A DNA stretch of 64,000 bases from Comamonas testosteroni (GTDB lineage: Bacteria > Pseudomonadota > Gammaproteobacteria > Burkholderiales > Burkholderiaceae_C). Made by a program: the position numbers and the translations under genes. The stretch is taken from positions 310,001-374,000 of the forward strand of contig CP044131.1 in assembly GCA_008727115.1 (NCBI GenBank), in the 5' to 3' direction. Under the pieces are notes generated by a model, which made no database searches, was not told where the DNA came from, and worked only from the letters and a program-made list of their open reading frames with translations. Position 1 is the stretch's first letter. Every line of letters starts with the position of its first letter. Shown one piece after another: positions 1 through 10,618 of the stretch.

Positions 1-1
1 C

Positions 2-196
2 AAAAATGTGGCCGATGGCGCCTCGGCGGTGGTCAAGGTCTCAGGACAGGCCGCTGGTGCACTGTCGGTAGGGGTGGGTACGGTCGTAGAGACCAGTGCG
101 ATTGGCGCTGGCGTGATTCTGTCGACGGCGGGCCAGGTGCTGGCTTTCATTCCCAACGAAATTGGCAAGACCCTGATGCACAACGAGCGCCTGTAA
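2..196 (+). CDS. hypothetical protein, C-terminal part only (5' partial)
   Basis: The frame is open from the window edge and ends with TAA at 194-196. The visible 64 residues are rich in Gly, Ala and Val, and end in a charged tail (HNERL). The GTG at position 8 is probably not the real start because the frame continues upstream. The stop lies 8 nt before the next gene, so the two are probably co-transcribed. The small-residue hydrophobic stretch could be a membrane or surface segment. No family was recognised. Confidence 0.5.
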   Translation, partial: KNVADGASAVVKVSGQAAGALSVGVGTVVETSAIGAGVILSTAGQVLAFIPNEIGKTLMHNERL

Positions 197-204
197 GCAC
201 GGAG

Positions 205-1062
205 ATGACCATGGAGCAAATTCCCGTTGTGCATGCCGTATTGCCGGTGCCTAGCTCTAGCCGTCGCCTGCCCAGTACCGCAGTGCTGGTGCTGGGCGCA
301 GCCTTGATTGCATGGGCCGGTTCCGCCCATGCTGGTCGCAGCTGCGATAACAAGCCACTGACATCCGAGACTATGAGCAAGGGCTTGAATCTGGCCCTGA
401 ATACTGCCAAGGCCCTGGATGCCGAGTACAAAAAAAATGGCACCCAGGTTGTATTGTTGGCGCGTGAAGGGCAAGACCTGAGCAAGTACGAACTCAAATA
501 CTCGCATTACGGCTGGGCCTACCGCACGCCTGAAGGCGCCTGGCGTGTGGCGCACAAGCTCAATGAGTGTGGTACCGCAGGCGGTCATGTCTATCGCCAG
601 GGGCTGGGAGAGTTCTTCCTGGACGATATGTGGCGCTATACGGCTGCTATTCAGGTACCTACACCTGCCGTGCAAAAGGCGTTGTGGAGCTTTCTGACCC
701 AGCCCACGGTGTTGCGGCTGCAGAACGAGCCCTACAGCATGGTGAGTTATGCCTGGGGGCAGAAATATCAGCAATCCAACCAGTGGGCAACGGAGACACT
801 GGCCGCGGCCATGAATCCTGACAGCATTCAGAACCGGGTACAGGCTCAGAGCTGGCTGAAAAGCCAGGGCTATGAACCAAGTGCGCTGATCATTCGTGCA
901 TTTTCTCGATTGGGCGGGCGCATGACGGCGGCGAATATCGCTTTCGACGACCACCCGAACGAAAAGCGTTACGCCAGCCGCATCGAGACGGTGACGGTGG
1001 ATTCCGTGAGCAACTGGCTGCAGCGTGCACAGCTGGCATCCAGCGTGCGTGAAGTGCACTGA
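205..1062 (+). CDS. DUF2145-family exported protein
   Basis: 285 residues. A signal peptide precedes GRSCD: a hydrophobic run ends in AHA near residues 25-47. The mature part has the pattern I associate with DUF2145: the early GRSCD motif, a YSHYGWAYR segment near residue 95, a conserved Cys in NECGT, and a central run of aromatic residues. The function of the family is unknown. The export signal places it in the periplasm or outer envelope. The start codon follows CACGGAG. It is preceded closely by another exported or membrane-like frame, suggesting a small operon. Family assignment is from memory of the motif layout. Confidence 0.65.
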   Translation: MTMEQIPVVHAVLPVPSSSRRLPSTAVLVLGAALIAWAGSAHAGRSCDNKPLTSETMSKGLNLALNTAKALDAEYKKNGTQVVLLAREGQDLSKYELKYSHYGWAYRTPEGAWRVAHKLNECGTAGGHVYRQGLGEFFLDDMWRYTAAIQVPTPAVQKALWSFLTQPTVLRLQNEPYSMVSYAWGQKYQQSNQWATETLAAAMNPDSIQNRVQAQSWLKSQGYEPSALIIRAFSRLGGRMTAANIAFDDHPNEKRYASRIETVTVDSVSNWLQRAQLASSVREVH

Positions 1063-1077
1063 ATTTGAATGAAATCA

Positions 1078-1118
1078 GGCGCTAGCGTAATAGGTAAGAG
1101 CGCTTACAGCTATTGATT
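1078..1118. repeat. AGCGCTT-type interspersed repeat
   Basis: The segment contains GGCGCTAGCG and, 8 nt on, AGAGCGCTTACAGCTATTGA. It is the reverse orientation of the repeat seen elsewhere as GATAGCTGCTTGCGCTT. It fills the gap before the next gene. Confidence 0.5.
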
Positions 1119-1133
1119 CAGGAGTAACTTGAA

Positions 1134-2273
1134 ATGAGCAAATCCCTGCGACTGCCCGAGAAATGGTTTCGCCGTGGCCTGTGGCTGGTCGCGGCGGCCT
1201 TTGCGTTCTTTCTGATCGGGCTGGGCAGCCTGGTGGTGGGCAATCTGCCGCAGCCCAATACCGCACTGGAAATAGAGCAGTTCATCCCGCAAGCCGATGC
1301 ACAGCGCGTGCAGGCCGAGATCAACAAGGCGCAGGAGCTGGCTGGGCAAACGGGCAGGGCGCGTGACAAGGCTCAGCTCAAATACGACGCACAAAGAGCG
1401 AGCTACCAGTCTGCACGAGACACGTTCGAGAACTGGGTCTCCACCCGCCGCGCGACCGAGCGGCCCGAGCAGGATTCCGAACTGATCAGCCGCACCAAGG
1501 CGCTGGACGACATCAAGCAGGCCGAAAACAAGGCCCGCCAGGAGCTGGAAAAGCAGGAGCAGACCAATCTGGAGGCCTCTCAGGCTGTCTCCAATGCTGA
1601 GCAGGAAATGCGCCAGCTGCGTGACGCTGCCTACCCCGAATATCAATCGGCCATGCGCGCCAGTGAGCTGCGCGTGTTCCTGTTCCGTCTGGCAATCACG
1701 CTACCGCTGCTGGTGGTTGCGGGCTGGCTGTTTGCCAAGCAGCGCAAAAGTACCTGGTGGCCGTTTGTCTGGGGCTTTATCTTCTTTGCGCTGTTCGCCT
1801 TCTTTGTAGAACTGGTGCCTTATCTGCCCGACTACGGTGGCTATGTGCGCTACATCGTGGGCATTGTGGTGACGGTGCTGCTAGGGCGTTACGCCATCAT
1901 TGCGCTCAACCGCTACCTGGAAAAGCAAAAGCAGCGCGAAGCCATGCCCGAGGTGCAACGCAGGGAAGAGCTCAGCTACGACGTGGCACTGGAGCGTTTA
2001 TCCAAGAGTGTCTGTCCCGGTTGCGAGAGGCCGGTGGACTTGAAAAATACCGAGATCGACTTTTGTCCTCATTGCGGCATCGGCTTGTTCGACCACTGTG
2101 GCCACTGCCACACTCGCAAGAGCGCATTCTCTCGCTTTTGCCACAGCTGCGGTGCTTCTGCAAAGGAGGGGGCTCGACAGGGATCGTCCATCCATGAGGA
2201 TGCCGGGGGCGACGAAAGCGCCAACCGCGGTGTAAGAAGTGGCCCTGGCGTTGGAGGTGAACCGGAAGGGTAA
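1134..2273 (+). CDS. membrane protein with coiled coil and C-terminal zinc ribbons
   Basis: 379 residues, start supported by CAGGAG 9 nt upstream. One transmembrane helix lies near residues 15-37. A charged, Gln/Glu/Ala-rich coiled coil follows (about 50-165), then three more hydrophobic segments between about 178 and 258, and a soluble tail. The tail carries four Cys pairs (CPGC, CPHC, CGHC, CHSC) spaced like a double zinc ribbon near residues 290-345. The last 35 residues are low-complexity Gly/Ser/Glu. The layout suggests an inner-membrane scaffold or sensor with a cytoplasmic zinc-binding tail. No characterised homologue was recognised. Confidence 0.75.
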   Translation: MSKSLRLPEKWFRRGLWLVAAAFAFFLIGLGSLVVGNLPQPNTALEIEQFIPQADAQRVQAEINKAQELAGQTGRARDKAQLKYDAQRASYQSARDTFENWVSTRRATERPEQDSELISRTKALDDIKQAENKARQELEKQEQTNLEASQAVSNAEQEMRQLRDAAYPEYQSAMRASELRVFLFRLAITLPLLVVAGWLFAKQRKSTWWPFVWGFIFFALFAFFVELVPYLPDYGGYVRYIVGIVVTVLLGRYAIIALNRYLEKQKQREAMPEVQRREELSYDVALERLSKSVCPGCERPVDLKNTEIDFCPHCGIGLFDHCGHCHTRKSAFSRFCHSCGASAKEGARQGSSIHEDAGGDESANRGVRSGPGVGGEPEG

Positions 2274-2281
2274 CGGTAGAA

Positions 2282-2308
2282 AAAAGCCAGAGGCTTGCTC
2301 TGGCTTTT
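2282..2308. terminator. bidirectional intrinsic terminator
   Basis: Perfect 11-bp stem AAAAGCCAGAG / CTCTGGCTTTT with a 5-nt loop. It carries A and T tracts on its two sides and sits between the convergent zinc-ribbon gene and tgt. Confidence 0.9.
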
Positions 2309-2334
2309 GAGGGGGCTGCTGCAGCAGGCTTGGA

Positions 2335-3513
<1,179 letters not shown>

Positions 3514-3627
3514 CTATTTTCCCAGATGCCTGCAAGCACTGCTGCAATAGTCACTGCTTGCCCCAGATTAGTCCCCCGTCTTTTCTGTGCAGGCCTACAC
3601 TGGTGTGCAGGACAACAGGAGGTAGCC

Positions 3628-4098
3628 ATGTTCAAGATCATGATTGCAGTGGATGGTTCAGAAGTTTCCCTGGAGGCTGTGCGTTATGGCATCCGGCTTT
3701 TGCAGGGCGGGCTGAATGCTCACTTTGTGATAGCTCATGTGCAGAAAGAAGCGTCTTTGCTGGAGCTGGCGACGACAGATTCGGACCTGATTGCCAATGC
3801 CAGTATCGATGCCGGAATGGACTTGGTTGCTCCTGCCCAGGATTTGTTAAAGGCTGCAGGAGCTTCTTACGAGGTGGAAATCAGCCTAGGAGAAGAGGCC
3901 AATACCTTGATCGATATGGCCGATAGCAACGAATGCGATCAGATCATCATTGGTGCCACTGGGAAAGGCGGCCTGGACAGTATTTTGATTGGTTCGGTCT
4001 CGCGAGCCGTAGCGCGCCATAGCCGCTTACCTGTGACTATTGTGAAAATGCCCGAGGTGCTGGAGATGCCCGACGCAGTTGAGGAAGCGGACTCCTAA
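3628..4098 (+). CDS. universal stress protein, UspA family
   Basis: 156 residues, start at the ATG 6 nt after AGGAGGT; the longer open frame upstream is ignored. It opens with the family N-terminus MFKIMIAVDGSEVS. Near residue 109 it carries the ATP-binding motif G-2x-G-9x-G-S (GATG, then KGGLDSILI, then GS), so it should be an ATP-binding member of the family. Single-domain Usp proteins are cytoplasmic and usually induced by starvation or respiratory stress. It stands alone, divergent from tgt. Confidence 0.92.
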   Translation: MFKIMIAVDGSEVSLEAVRYGIRLLQGGLNAHFVIAHVQKEASLLELATTDSDLIANASIDAGMDLVAPAQDLLKAAGASYEVEISLGEEANTLIDMADSNECDQIIIGATGKGGLDSILIGSVSRAVARHSRLPVTIVKMPEVLEMPDAVEEADS

Positions 4099-4100
4099 TT

Positions 4101-4152
4101 GGATAGCTGCTTTCCTAATACTGGAAAGGCTTTTTATCTATTTGATATGAAT
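4101..4152. repeat. AGCGCTT-type interspersed repeat, degenerate
   Basis: Starts GGATAGCTGCTTTCC and ends with GGCTTTTTATCTATTTGATA. It fills the gap between two convergent genes and matches the ends of the other copies better than the centre. Confidence 0.4.
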
Positions 4153-4683
4153 TCAGGCAGCGCGACGCTGCTGGCTGGATTCCTGTCTTTGCCACGTACT
4201 GCGATGGCTAGATCGATGAGCGCCAAACTTGCCATGCGGGATGTGCGTCAGTCGCATCAGGAGCCAGCGGCAATAGCCTTGCACGCTCAGGCATTTATTG
4301 ATTTCTTCTTCGGGGAGTGGGCCAGAGACGACAACCAGTCGGTCTGCCCCCTCCCAGTCGCCAGCCATGCGCAGGCGGCGTTGCGCTCCCATGGCCCAGG
4401 AGTTGATGCGCGTTGGGTGCCCATGCTGATGTATGCGGCCGGTAATGCGGTCAAAGGCAATGGCGACCAGTTCGAGCTTGAGACGATAGGGGCGCTCGCC
4501 CGTGACAGTGTTGAGCGCATCACGCATGTCGTAGAGATAGTAGTGACCGGATCTGAGCCGATACCGCAGATGCATTAAATCCATGGGCCATACCCTCAAG
4601 CCTGTGATGCGCAGGATTGCGTGCAGGGCATTCTCCATGAAAACGTGAGAAATCGATGCCTTGTTTCTCTCAGGTGCTCTCAT
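4153..4683 (-). CDS. conserved-looking hypothetical protein coupled to the MarR gene
   Basis: 176 residues from the ATG at 4683, which overlaps the end of the marR frame by 14 nt; an alternative start is the ATG at 4638 (161 residues). Codon choice (mostly C/G-ending CTG, CGC, GCC, ATC) supports this strand over the competing + strand frame at 4099-4578. The central part is compact and ordered (for example YYLYDMRDALNTVTGERPYR and DRLVVVSGPLPEEEI); the last 20 residues are Ser/Gln/Arg rich. No family recognised. The overlap suggests co-expression with the regulator. Confidence 0.5.
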   Translation of the reverse strand: MRAPERNKASISHVFMENALHAILRITGLRVWPMDLMHLRYRLRSGHYYLYDMRDALNTVTGERPYRLKLELVAIAFDRITGRIHQHGHPTRINSWAMGAQRRLRMAGDWEGADRLVVVSGPLPEEEINKCLSVQGYCRWLLMRLTHIPHGKFGAHRSSHRSTWQRQESSQQRRAA

Positions 4684-5194
4684 GCTGGCTGAGTGCCACA
4701 CGCAACTGCCCCAGGTGCTCATACAAGTCGTGAGTGCTTTCACTGCCCAAGGGCGCTAGCAATTGCTCCAGCCATAGCTCGTGTGCACTGGCCATGGCCT
4801 TGAATTGCTTCTTGCCTGCACGGGTCAGGCGCACCGTCATGGCGCGGCGGTCTTGCTCATCCGAGACTCGCTCCACCCAGCCTTCTGTGACCAGTTGATC
4901 GGTCAGCCCTGTCACGTTGCCGCCGGTCACCATCAGATATTCCGACAGTGTTTTCATGCGCAGCCCTTTGGGAAAGCGGCTGAGCTGCGCCAGGTAGTCA
5001 AAGCGCGCAAGCGTGGTGTTGAACTCGGCGCGCAACTGACTGCGAATGACTTGCTCTATTTGCGTACTGCAGGTCAGCAGGCGCAGCCACAGACGCACGG
5101 CCTGATGGTCTGAGTGAGACAGGCCTGCTTCTCTGCCAAAAGCTTCAGGCATGTCTAGGGATGAGTCCTGATTATGGTGTGCCATGGTCTGCAT
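4670..5194 (-). CDS. MarR-family transcriptional regulator
   Basis: 174 residues from the chosen start; the frame extends 20 residues further (to 5254), but that start overlaps a near-palindrome likely to be an operator. The winged-helix region runs from about residue 60 to 140: TTLARFDYLAQLSRFP, LRMKTLSEYLMVTGGNVTGL (recognition helix) and the wing VSDEQDRRAMTVRLTRAG with the family D-x-R-R motif. It is transcribed divergently from the aromatic CoA operon. MarR regulators of such pathways typically repress and are released by an aryl-CoA ligand, so control of that operon is the natural inference. Confidence 0.88.
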   Translation of the reverse strand: MQTMAHHNQDSSLDMPEAFGREAGLSHSDHQAVRLWLRLLTCSTQIEQVIRSQLRAEFNTTLARFDYLAQLSRFPKGLRMKTLSEYLMVTGGNVTGLTDQLVTEGWVERVSDEQDRRAMTVRLTRAGKKQFKAMASAHELWLEQLLAPLGSESTHDLYEHLGQLRVALSQHEST

Positions 5195-5248
5195 GGTGCG
5201 CAAGCCAGCGCGCTTTGGGTTCCGGGTTAGACCGGATTTTAGTGAAAA

Positions 5249-5262
5249 ATTCATGCATCAAT
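5249..5262. promoter_or_regulatory. near-palindromic candidate MarR operator
   Basis: ATTCATGCATCAAT has dyad symmetry with one mismatched pair, in the AT-rich 116-nt divergent gap between the MarR gene and the catabolic operon. The position 49 nt before the operon start fits repressor binding. Confidence 0.4.
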
Positions 5263-5310
5263 AATTTAGACATAAAGTAATTTTCAACGAGCCTGTACTG
5301 GATCGCCGAG

Positions 5311-7623
5311 ATGAAAATTGTCTGCATAGGCGGCGGCCCCGCCGGCTTGTATTTCGCGCTGCTGATGAAGCAGGCGAACCCGTCGCACGACATCACCGTG
5401 GTTGAGCGCAACAAGCCCTATGACACCTTTGGTTGGGGCGTGGTGTTCTCGGATGCCACCATGGACAATATGCGCGAGTGGGACCCGGTCACGGCTCAGC
5501 AGGTTGAGCAGGCCTTCAACCACTGGGACGATATCGAGCTGTTGTTCAAGGGGCGCAAGATTCGCTCGGGCGGCCACGGTTTTGTCGGCATTGGCCGCAA
5601 GCATTTGCTCAACATCTTGCAGGCGCGCTGCGAGCAGCTGGATGTGAAGCTGGTCTTCGAGACCGATGTGCAAAGCGATGAAGACTATCCGGATGCCGAC
5701 CTCATCATCGCCAGTGACGGTGTGAATTCGCGCATACGTACCAAGTATCAGGACATCTTCAAGCCCGATATCGTCACCCGCCCCAACCGCTTTATCTGGC
5801 TGGGCACCAACAAGGTGTACGAGGCGTTTACCTTTGATTTTGTGCGTACCGAACACGGCTGGTTCCAGGCGCATATCTACAAGTTCGACGACAAGACCTC
5901 GACCTTTATCGTCGAGACCACCGAAGATACCTGGAAGGCGAGCGGCCTGGAAAACGCCGACCAAGAACAATCCATCGCCTTCTGCGAAAAGCTGTTTTCG
6001 GACAACCTGCAGGGCGAGAAGCTGATGACCAATGCGCGCCATCTGCGCGGCTCCGCCTGGATCAACTTTAACCGTGTGATCTGCGATCAATGGTCGCTGC
6101 AAAACGCCAAGGGCAGTCATGTGGTGCTGATGGGCGATGCCGTGCATACGGCACACTTTGCGATTGGCTCGGGCACCAAGCTGGCGATTGAAGATGCGAT
6201 CGAGCTGGCACGCCAGTTCAAGATCGCGGGCGACATCAAGGAGAATATTCCAGAGGTACTGGCGGCCTACCAGGAGGTGCGCCGCATCGAGACATTGCGC
6301 ATTCAGAATGCAGCGTGGAACGCGATGGAATGGTTCGAGGTTTGCGGAAAACGCTATTGTGACCAGCTGGAGCCGGAGCAGTTCATGTACTCCATGCTCA
6401 CCCGCAGCCAGCGCATCAGCCACGAAAACCTGCGCCTGCGCGATGCGGGCTGGCTGGGCGGCTATGAAAAATGGCTGGCCGAGCACAGCGGTGTGCATGT
6501 CGAAGGCAAGGCGCCGCCGCCCATGTTTCTGCCGTACACGCTGCGTGGCCTCACGCTCAAAAATCGCATTGTGGTCTCGCCTATGGCGCAGTACTCGGCC
6601 GTGGATGGTGTGCCCGGCGACTTCCACCTGGTGCACCTGGGCGCACGCGCTTTGGGCGGTGCCGGTCTGGTGTTTGCAGAGATGGCATGCGTCAGCCCCG
6701 AAGGCCGTATCACCCCCGGCTGCCCCGGCACCTATACCCAAGAGCAAAAGCAGGCCTGGAAGCGCATCTCGGACTGGATTCACGCCAACACCGATGCCAA
6801 GTTCGCCATGCAGATCGGCCACGCGGGTGCCAAAGCATCGACGCGTCTGGCCTGGGACGGCACGGACTTGCCATTGACGGAAGGCAACTGGCCCATCATG
6901 GCCGCGTCCGAGCAGCAATATCTGCAGGGCGTAAGCCAGATCTCCAAGTCCATGACGCGCGCCGACATGGACGAAGTCAAACAGCAGTTTGTGCATGCCG
7001 CACAAATGGCTGCTGACATTGGCGTGGACTGGCTCGAACTGCACTGCGCGCACGGCTATCTGCTGTCCAGCTTTATCTCGCCGCTGACCAATCACCGCAA
7101 CGATGAATACGGCGGCAGTTTGGAAAACCGCCTGAGCTATCCGCTGGAGGTATTCAAAGCCGTGCGCGCTGTCTGGCCGCAGGATAAACCCATGTCGGTG
7201 CGTATCTCGGCCCATGACTGGGTGCCCGGCGGCATCACGCCCGAAGACGCGGTGGAGATTGCCAAGGCTTTCAGGGATGCCGGTGCTGACTTGATCGACT
7301 GCTCATCGGGCCAGGTCAGCAAGGAAGAAAAGCCCGTGTTTGGCCGCATGTTCCAGACCCCGTTTGCCGACCGCATTCGCCAGGAGGCCGGTATTGCCAC
7401 CATGGCAGTTGGTGCCATCAGCGAGGCCGACCATGCCAACTCCATCATCGCCGCAGGCCGTGCCGACTTGTGCGCTGTGGCGCGCCCGCATCTGGCCAAC
7501 CCGGCCTGGACGCTTACCGAGGCGGCAAAGATTGGCTACACGCCCATCGTTTGGCCCAAGCAGTATTTCGCTGGCAAGCGCCAGATGGAGTCGCTGTTTG
7601 AGCGCGAAAAGGCAATGAAATGA
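5311..7623 (+). CDS. abmA: 2-aminobenzoyl-CoA monooxygenase/reductase (fused FAD monooxygenase and OYE-type reductase)
   Basis: 770 residues, two enzymes in one chain. Residues 1-380 form a flavin monooxygenase: [10 protein letters not shown] near residue 6, the GD motif [14 protein letters not shown] near residue 276. Residues about 398-765 form an Old Yellow Enzyme type reductase: [40 protein letters not shown]. In Azoarcus evansii this fusion hydroxylates and then reduces the ring of 2-aminobenzoyl-CoA; annotation pipelines also use the name salicylyl-CoA 5-hydroxylase/oxidoreductase. The substrate here is inferred from the downstream CoA-ligase, acyl-CoA dehydrogenase and SDR genes. It is first in the operon and overlaps the next gene by 4 nt. 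Confidence 0.88.
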   Translation: MKIVCIGGGPAGLYFALLMKQANPSHDITVVERNKPYDTFGWGVVFSDATMDNMREWDPVTAQQVEQAFNHWDDIELLFKGRKIRSGGHGFVGIGRKHLLNILQARCEQLDVKLVFETDVQSDEDYPDADLIIASDGVNSRIRTKYQDIFKPDIVTRPNRFIWLGTNKVYEAFTFDFVRTEHGWFQAHIYKFDDKTSTFIVETTEDTWKASGLENADQEQSIAFCEKLFSDNLQGEKLMTNARHLRGSAWINFNRVICDQWSLQNAKGSHVVLMGDAVHTAHFAIGSGTKLAIEDAIELARQFKIAGDIKENIPEVLAAYQEVRRIETLRIQNAAWNAMEWFEVCGKRYCDQLEPEQFMYSMLTRSQRISHENLRLRDAGWLGGYEKWLAEHSGVHVEGKAPPPMFLPYTLRGLTLKNRIVVSPMAQYSAVDGVPGDFHLVHLGARALGGAGLVFAEMACVSPEGRITPGCPGTYTQEQKQAWKRISDWIHANTDAKFAMQIGHAGAKASTRLAWDGTDLPLTEGNWPIMAASEQQYLQGVSQISKSMTRADMDEVKQQFVHAAQMAADIGVDWLELHCAHGYLLSSFISPLTNHRNDEYGGSLENRLSYPLEVFKAVRAVWPQDKPMSVRISAHDWVPGGITPEDAVEIAKAFRDAGADLIDCSSGQVSKEEKPVFGRMFQTPFADRIRQEAGIATMAVGAISEADHANSIIAAGRADLCAVARPHLANPAWTLTEAAKIGYTPIVWPKQYFAGKRQMESLFEREKAMK

Positions 7624-8390
7624 CGGGCGGTCTGAGCGATCAACATGCCCTGGTGACGGGCGCAGGCCAGGGTATTGGCGAGGCCATTGCCCGCCAGCTG
7701 CTGGCGCAGGGCGCGCACGTCACCGTGCTGGGGCGGCGTGCTGAGCCACTGCAGAAGCTGGTGACAGAGCACCCGAAGCAATGCCAGATGGTGCTGGCCG
7801 ATGTAGCCGATGAATCAAAGGTAAAAACCGCGTTTTCGCAGGCTGTAAAAACGCAAGGTGCTATCAATATTTTGGTCAACAACGCAGGCCAGGCCAGCAG
7901 CGCACCGTTTCTGAAGATGGACGCCGCGCACTGGCAGCAGATGCTCAATGTCAACCTCATCGGCACCATGCTTTGCATACAGCAGGTGTTGCCAGCCATG
8001 GCAGCAGCGGGCTACGGGCGCATTGTGAATGTGGCCAGCACCGCTGGCTTGGTGGGCTATGCCTATGTCGCAGCTTATGTGGCGGCCAAGCATGGCGTGG
8101 TGGGTCTCACGCGTGCGCTGGCGCTGGAGTTCGCGCAAAAAGGCATCACGGTCAACGCTGTGTGCCCCGGCTATACCGAAACCGAAATCGTTAAAACCAG
8201 CATCGAGCGTGTCGTTGCGAAGACCGGCCGCACTGCGGAAGAAGCCATGGCCGAGTTTGTCAAAGCCAACCCGCAAAAGCGCTTGGTGCAGCCGCAGGAA
8301 GTGGCAGATGCCGTGCTATGGCTGTGTGGAAAAGGCGCGAGCGCGATTACCGGTCAATCCATTGCCGTCGCTGGCGGCGAAGTGATGTAG
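7620..8390 (+). CDS. SDR-family 3-hydroxyacyl-CoA dehydrogenase-like oxidoreductase
   Basis: 256 residues. Cofactor motif [10 protein letters not shown] near residue 14, NNAG near residue 87, catalytic Ser in VNVASTAG and the Tyr-x3-Lys pair in YVAAK. The start ATGA overlaps the monooxygenase stop, so translation is coupled. In the pathway it would oxidise a hydroxyl group on a ring-derived CoA intermediate. The C-terminal [12 protein letters not shown] is typical of classical SDRs. Its stop is followed within 9 nt by a GC-rich hairpin repeat that splits the operon. Confidence 0.88.
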   Translation: MTGGLSDQHALVTGAGQGIGEAIARQLLAQGAHVTVLGRRAEPLQKLVTEHPKQCQMVLADVADESKVKTAFSQAVKTQGAINILVNNAGQASSAPFLKMDAAHWQQMLNVNLIGTMLCIQQVLPAMAAAGYGRIVNVASTAGLVGYAYVAAYVAAKHGVVGLTRALALEFAQKGITVNAVCPGYTETEIVKTSIERVVAKTGRTAEEAMAEFVKANPQKRLVQPQEVADAVLWLCGKGASAITGQSIAVAGGEVM

Positions 8391-8399
8391 ACGCGCAGC

Positions 8400-8480
8400 C
8401 CCCCCTGAGCCGCTGTGCGGCTTCCCCCCTCTCGCAAGCGGGAGGGGGACGACACCGTCGCTGAGGGGCGGCCCTTGCTC
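8400..8480 (+). repeat. GC-rich 3'-flank repeat, copy A
   Basis: CCCCCTGAGCCGCTGTGCGG, then a CCCCCCTCTC / GGGAGGGGG stem, GACGACACCGTCGCTGAG and GGGCGGCCCTTGCTC. It begins 9 nt after the SDR stop and is co-oriented with it. It occupies more than half of the gap before the crotonase-fold gene. Confidence 0.8.
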
Positions 8481-8544
8481 GGTGTCACTGGCTTGGGCCC
8501 TGCGCTGTTCGCGGATGGTTAACAGAGTGAGGAGTAATTTTGTG

Positions 8545-9399
8545 ATGAGCAATTACGCAATCGACCCCGGCTTGGCCGCAGGCAACCGCAAACCGCTGGC
8601 AGGCTATCAGGCAACGCATTTTCAGTGGAGTGTTGCGGATGGCGTGGCGACGATCACGCTCAACCGCCCGGAGCGCAAGAACCCGCTGACCTTTGAGTCC
8701 TATGCCGAGCTGCGCGATCTGTTTCACAACCTCAAATGGGCCAGCGATGTACAGGCCGTGGTGCTGGTGGGCGCGGGTGGCAATTTTTGCTCGGGTGGCG
8801 ATGTGCACGAAATCATTGGCCCACTGGTTGCGCTCAAAGCGCCTGAGCTGCTGATGTTCACCCGCATGACGGGCGAGCTGGTCAAGATGATGCGCGCCTG
8901 TCCGCAGCCCATCATCGCGGCGGTGGATGGCGTGTGCGCGGGTGCGGGAGCCATCATGGCCATGGCGTCCGACATGCGTCTAGGCACGGCGCGCAGCAAG
9001 ACGGCGTTTCTGTTCAACCGCGTGGGGCTGGCCGGTTGCGATATGGGTGCCTGCGCTTTTCTGCCGCGCATCATCGGCCAGGGCCGCGCCAGTGAGTTGC
9101 TCTACACAGGGCGCTCTCTGGGCGGTGAAGAGGGCGAGCGCTGGGGCTTTTTCAACCGCCTGTGCGAGCCAGATGCGGTGCTGGCTGAGGCACAAAAGCT
9201 GGCGGCCGATCTGGCTGCTGGCCCTGCATTCGCCAACGGCATCACCAAGACCATGCTGCATCAGGAATGGGCGATGACGATTGAGCAGGCTATTGAGGCC
9301 GAAGCCCAGGCCCAGGCTATCTGCATGCTGACCGAAGACTTTTCGCGCGCTTATCACGCCTTTGTGGCCAAGCAAAAACCTGTTTTTAAGGGGGACTGA
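8545..9399 (+). CDS. enoyl-CoA hydratase/isomerase (crotonase) family protein
   Basis: 284 residues from the ATG preceded by GAGGAG. Crotonase-fold signatures: [13 protein letters not shown], the oxyanion-hole segment [12 protein letters not shown] near residue 92, and [19 protein letters not shown] near residue 132. By my manual alignment the two glutamates that hydrate enoyl-CoA in classical members are not glutamate here (Ile and Val), so it may be an isomerase, a hydrolase or a ring-opening enzyme. It stands between the SDR and the acyl-CoA dehydrogenase in the aromatic CoA operon; 1 nt separates its stop from the next ATG. Confidence 0.85.
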   Translation: MSNYAIDPGLAAGNRKPLAGYQATHFQWSVADGVATITLNRPERKNPLTFESYAELRDLFHNLKWASDVQAVVLVGAGGNFCSGGDVHEIIGPLVALKAPELLMFTRMTGELVKMMRACPQPIIAAVDGVCAGAGAIMAMASDMRLGTARSKTAFLFNRVGLAGCDMGACAFLPRIIGQGRASELLYTGRSLGGEEGERWGFFNRLCEPDAVLAEAQKLAADLAAGPAFANGITKTMLHQEWAMTIEQAIEAEAQAQAICMLTEDFSRAYHAFVAKQKPVFKGD

Positions 9400-9400
9400 G

Positions 9401-10567
9401 ATGGCCGATACCCGCTATTTAAAGTGGCCTTTTTTTGCCATGTATCACGAGCGACTGGCTCAGTCGCTGGATGCCTGGGCAACGCAGAATATTGCCCAGG
9501 AACATGGCAGCGATGTGGATGGTGAGTGCAGGCAGTTGGTCAAGGCTCTGGGCGAAGCAGGCTGGCTGCGTCATGCCGTGGCGGGGACGGCGTATGGCGC
9601 AGCGGGCGAGCAGATCGACATCAGAGCCATTTGCCTGATTCGAGAGACGCTGGCGCGCCACAGCGGCCTGGCGGACTTTGCCTTTGCCATGCAGGGGCTG
9701 GGTTCTGGTGCCATCTCGCTGGCGGGGACGCAGGAACAGAAAAAGCGTTACCTGACCCGTGTCGCCAGAGGCGAGGTGATTGCTGCCTTTGCCTTGTCCG
9801 AGCCAGATGCGGGGTCGGATGTGGCGGCAATGTCTTGCGAGGCAGCGCGGGATGGCGAGCACTACGTCGTCAATGGCGAGAAGACCTGGATATCGAATGG
9901 CGGGATTGCAGACTTTTACGTGGTGTTTGTGCGCACGGGCGAGGCACCCGGTTCACGCGGCATCTCGGCGCTGATTGTGGATGCCGGCACGCCGGGGTTT
10001 GAAGTGGCAGAGCGTATCAACGTCATCGCTCCGCATCCTTTGGCACGCCTCAGGTTCACCAACTGCCGCGTGCCCGTCACCCAGCGGGTCGGGGCTGCCG
10101 GTGAGGGCTTCAAAGTGGCCATGCGTACGCTTGATGTGTTTCGTACCTCGGTGGCGGCCGCGGCGCTGGGTTTTGCGCGTCGGGCAATGGATGAGGCCTT
10201 GCTGCGCGCCACCAGCCGCAAGATGTTTGGCGGCGTGCTGGCCGACTACCAACTGACCCAGTCCAAGCTGGCGCAGATGGCGACGCAGATCGACAGTGCA
10301 GCGCTGCTGACCTACCGTGCTGCCTGGCAGCGAGACCAGGGCGAGAGCGTGACGCGCGAGGCTGCCATGGCCAAGATGGTGGCGACGGAAAACGCGCAGC
10401 AGGTGATTGATGCCGCAGTGCAGATCTGGGGTGGTCTGGGAGTGGTCAGCGAGCATCCCGTGGAACGCCTGTACCGAGAGATTCGAGCCTTGCGCATCTA
10501 CGAAGGAGCGACGGAGGTGCAGCAGCTCATCATCGGGCGAGAGGTCATCAAAAATCATAGCTATTGA
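9401..10567 (+). CDS. acyl-CoA dehydrogenase family protein
   Basis: 388 residues, start immediately after the preceding TGA. FAD/acyl-CoA motifs: [27 protein letters not shown], and near the C-terminus [19 protein letters not shown] (the E of YEG is in the catalytic-base region). The flavoenzyme would dehydrogenate a cyclic or ring-opened acyl-CoA in the pathway. The last four residues (NHSY) and the stop codon are encoded by an AGCGCTT-type interspersed repeat running into the 3' gap, so the original C-terminus may have ended at EVIK. Confidence 0.92.
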   Translation: MADTRYLKWPFFAMYHERLAQSLDAWATQNIAQEHGSDVDGECRQLVKALGEAGWLRHAVAGTAYGAAGEQIDIRAICLIRETLARHSGLADFAFAMQGLGSGAISLAGTQEQKKRYLTRVARGEVIAAFALSEPDAGSDVAAMSCEAARDGEHYVVNGEKTWISNGGIADFYVVFVRTGEAPGSRGISALIVDAGTPGFEVAERINVIAPHPLARLRFTNCRVPVTQRVGAAGEGFKVAMRTLDVFRTSVAAAALGFARRAMDEALLRATSRKMFGGVLADYQLTQSKLAQMATQIDSAALLTYRAAWQRDQGESVTREAAMAKMVATENAQQVIDAAVQIWGGLGVVSEHPVERLYREIRALRIYEGATEVQQLIIGREVIKNHSY

Positions 10568-10600
10568 CGGTTGCAGATAAAGAGTTAGAGCCTGTTTTTG
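10555..10600. repeat. AGCGCTT-type interspersed repeat overlapping a stop codon
   Basis: CATAGCTATTGACGG followed by TTAGAGCCTGTTTTTG. The first bases encode the last residues of the acyl-CoA dehydrogenase. Confidence 0.5.
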
Positions 10601-10618
10601 CCTGAAAGGTCAGAAGCC

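Noticed and set aside
4099-4578. 159-codon + strand frame downstream of uspA
   Set aside because: It begins in an interspersed repeat with a TTG, lacks a ribosome-binding site, and overlaps the minus-strand gene that has better codon use.
5284-7215. 643-codon open frame antisense to the monooxygenase/reductase gene
   Set aside because: High-GC genes leave long open frames on the opposite strand. The translation is His/Gln/Arg rich with no domain, while the + strand encodes a full enzyme.
7828-7875. AGCGCTT-type repeat inside the SDR gene
   Set aside because: Some matching bases (GGTGCTATCAATATTTTGG), but they encode the conserved SDR stretch before NNAG, so the match is probably chance.
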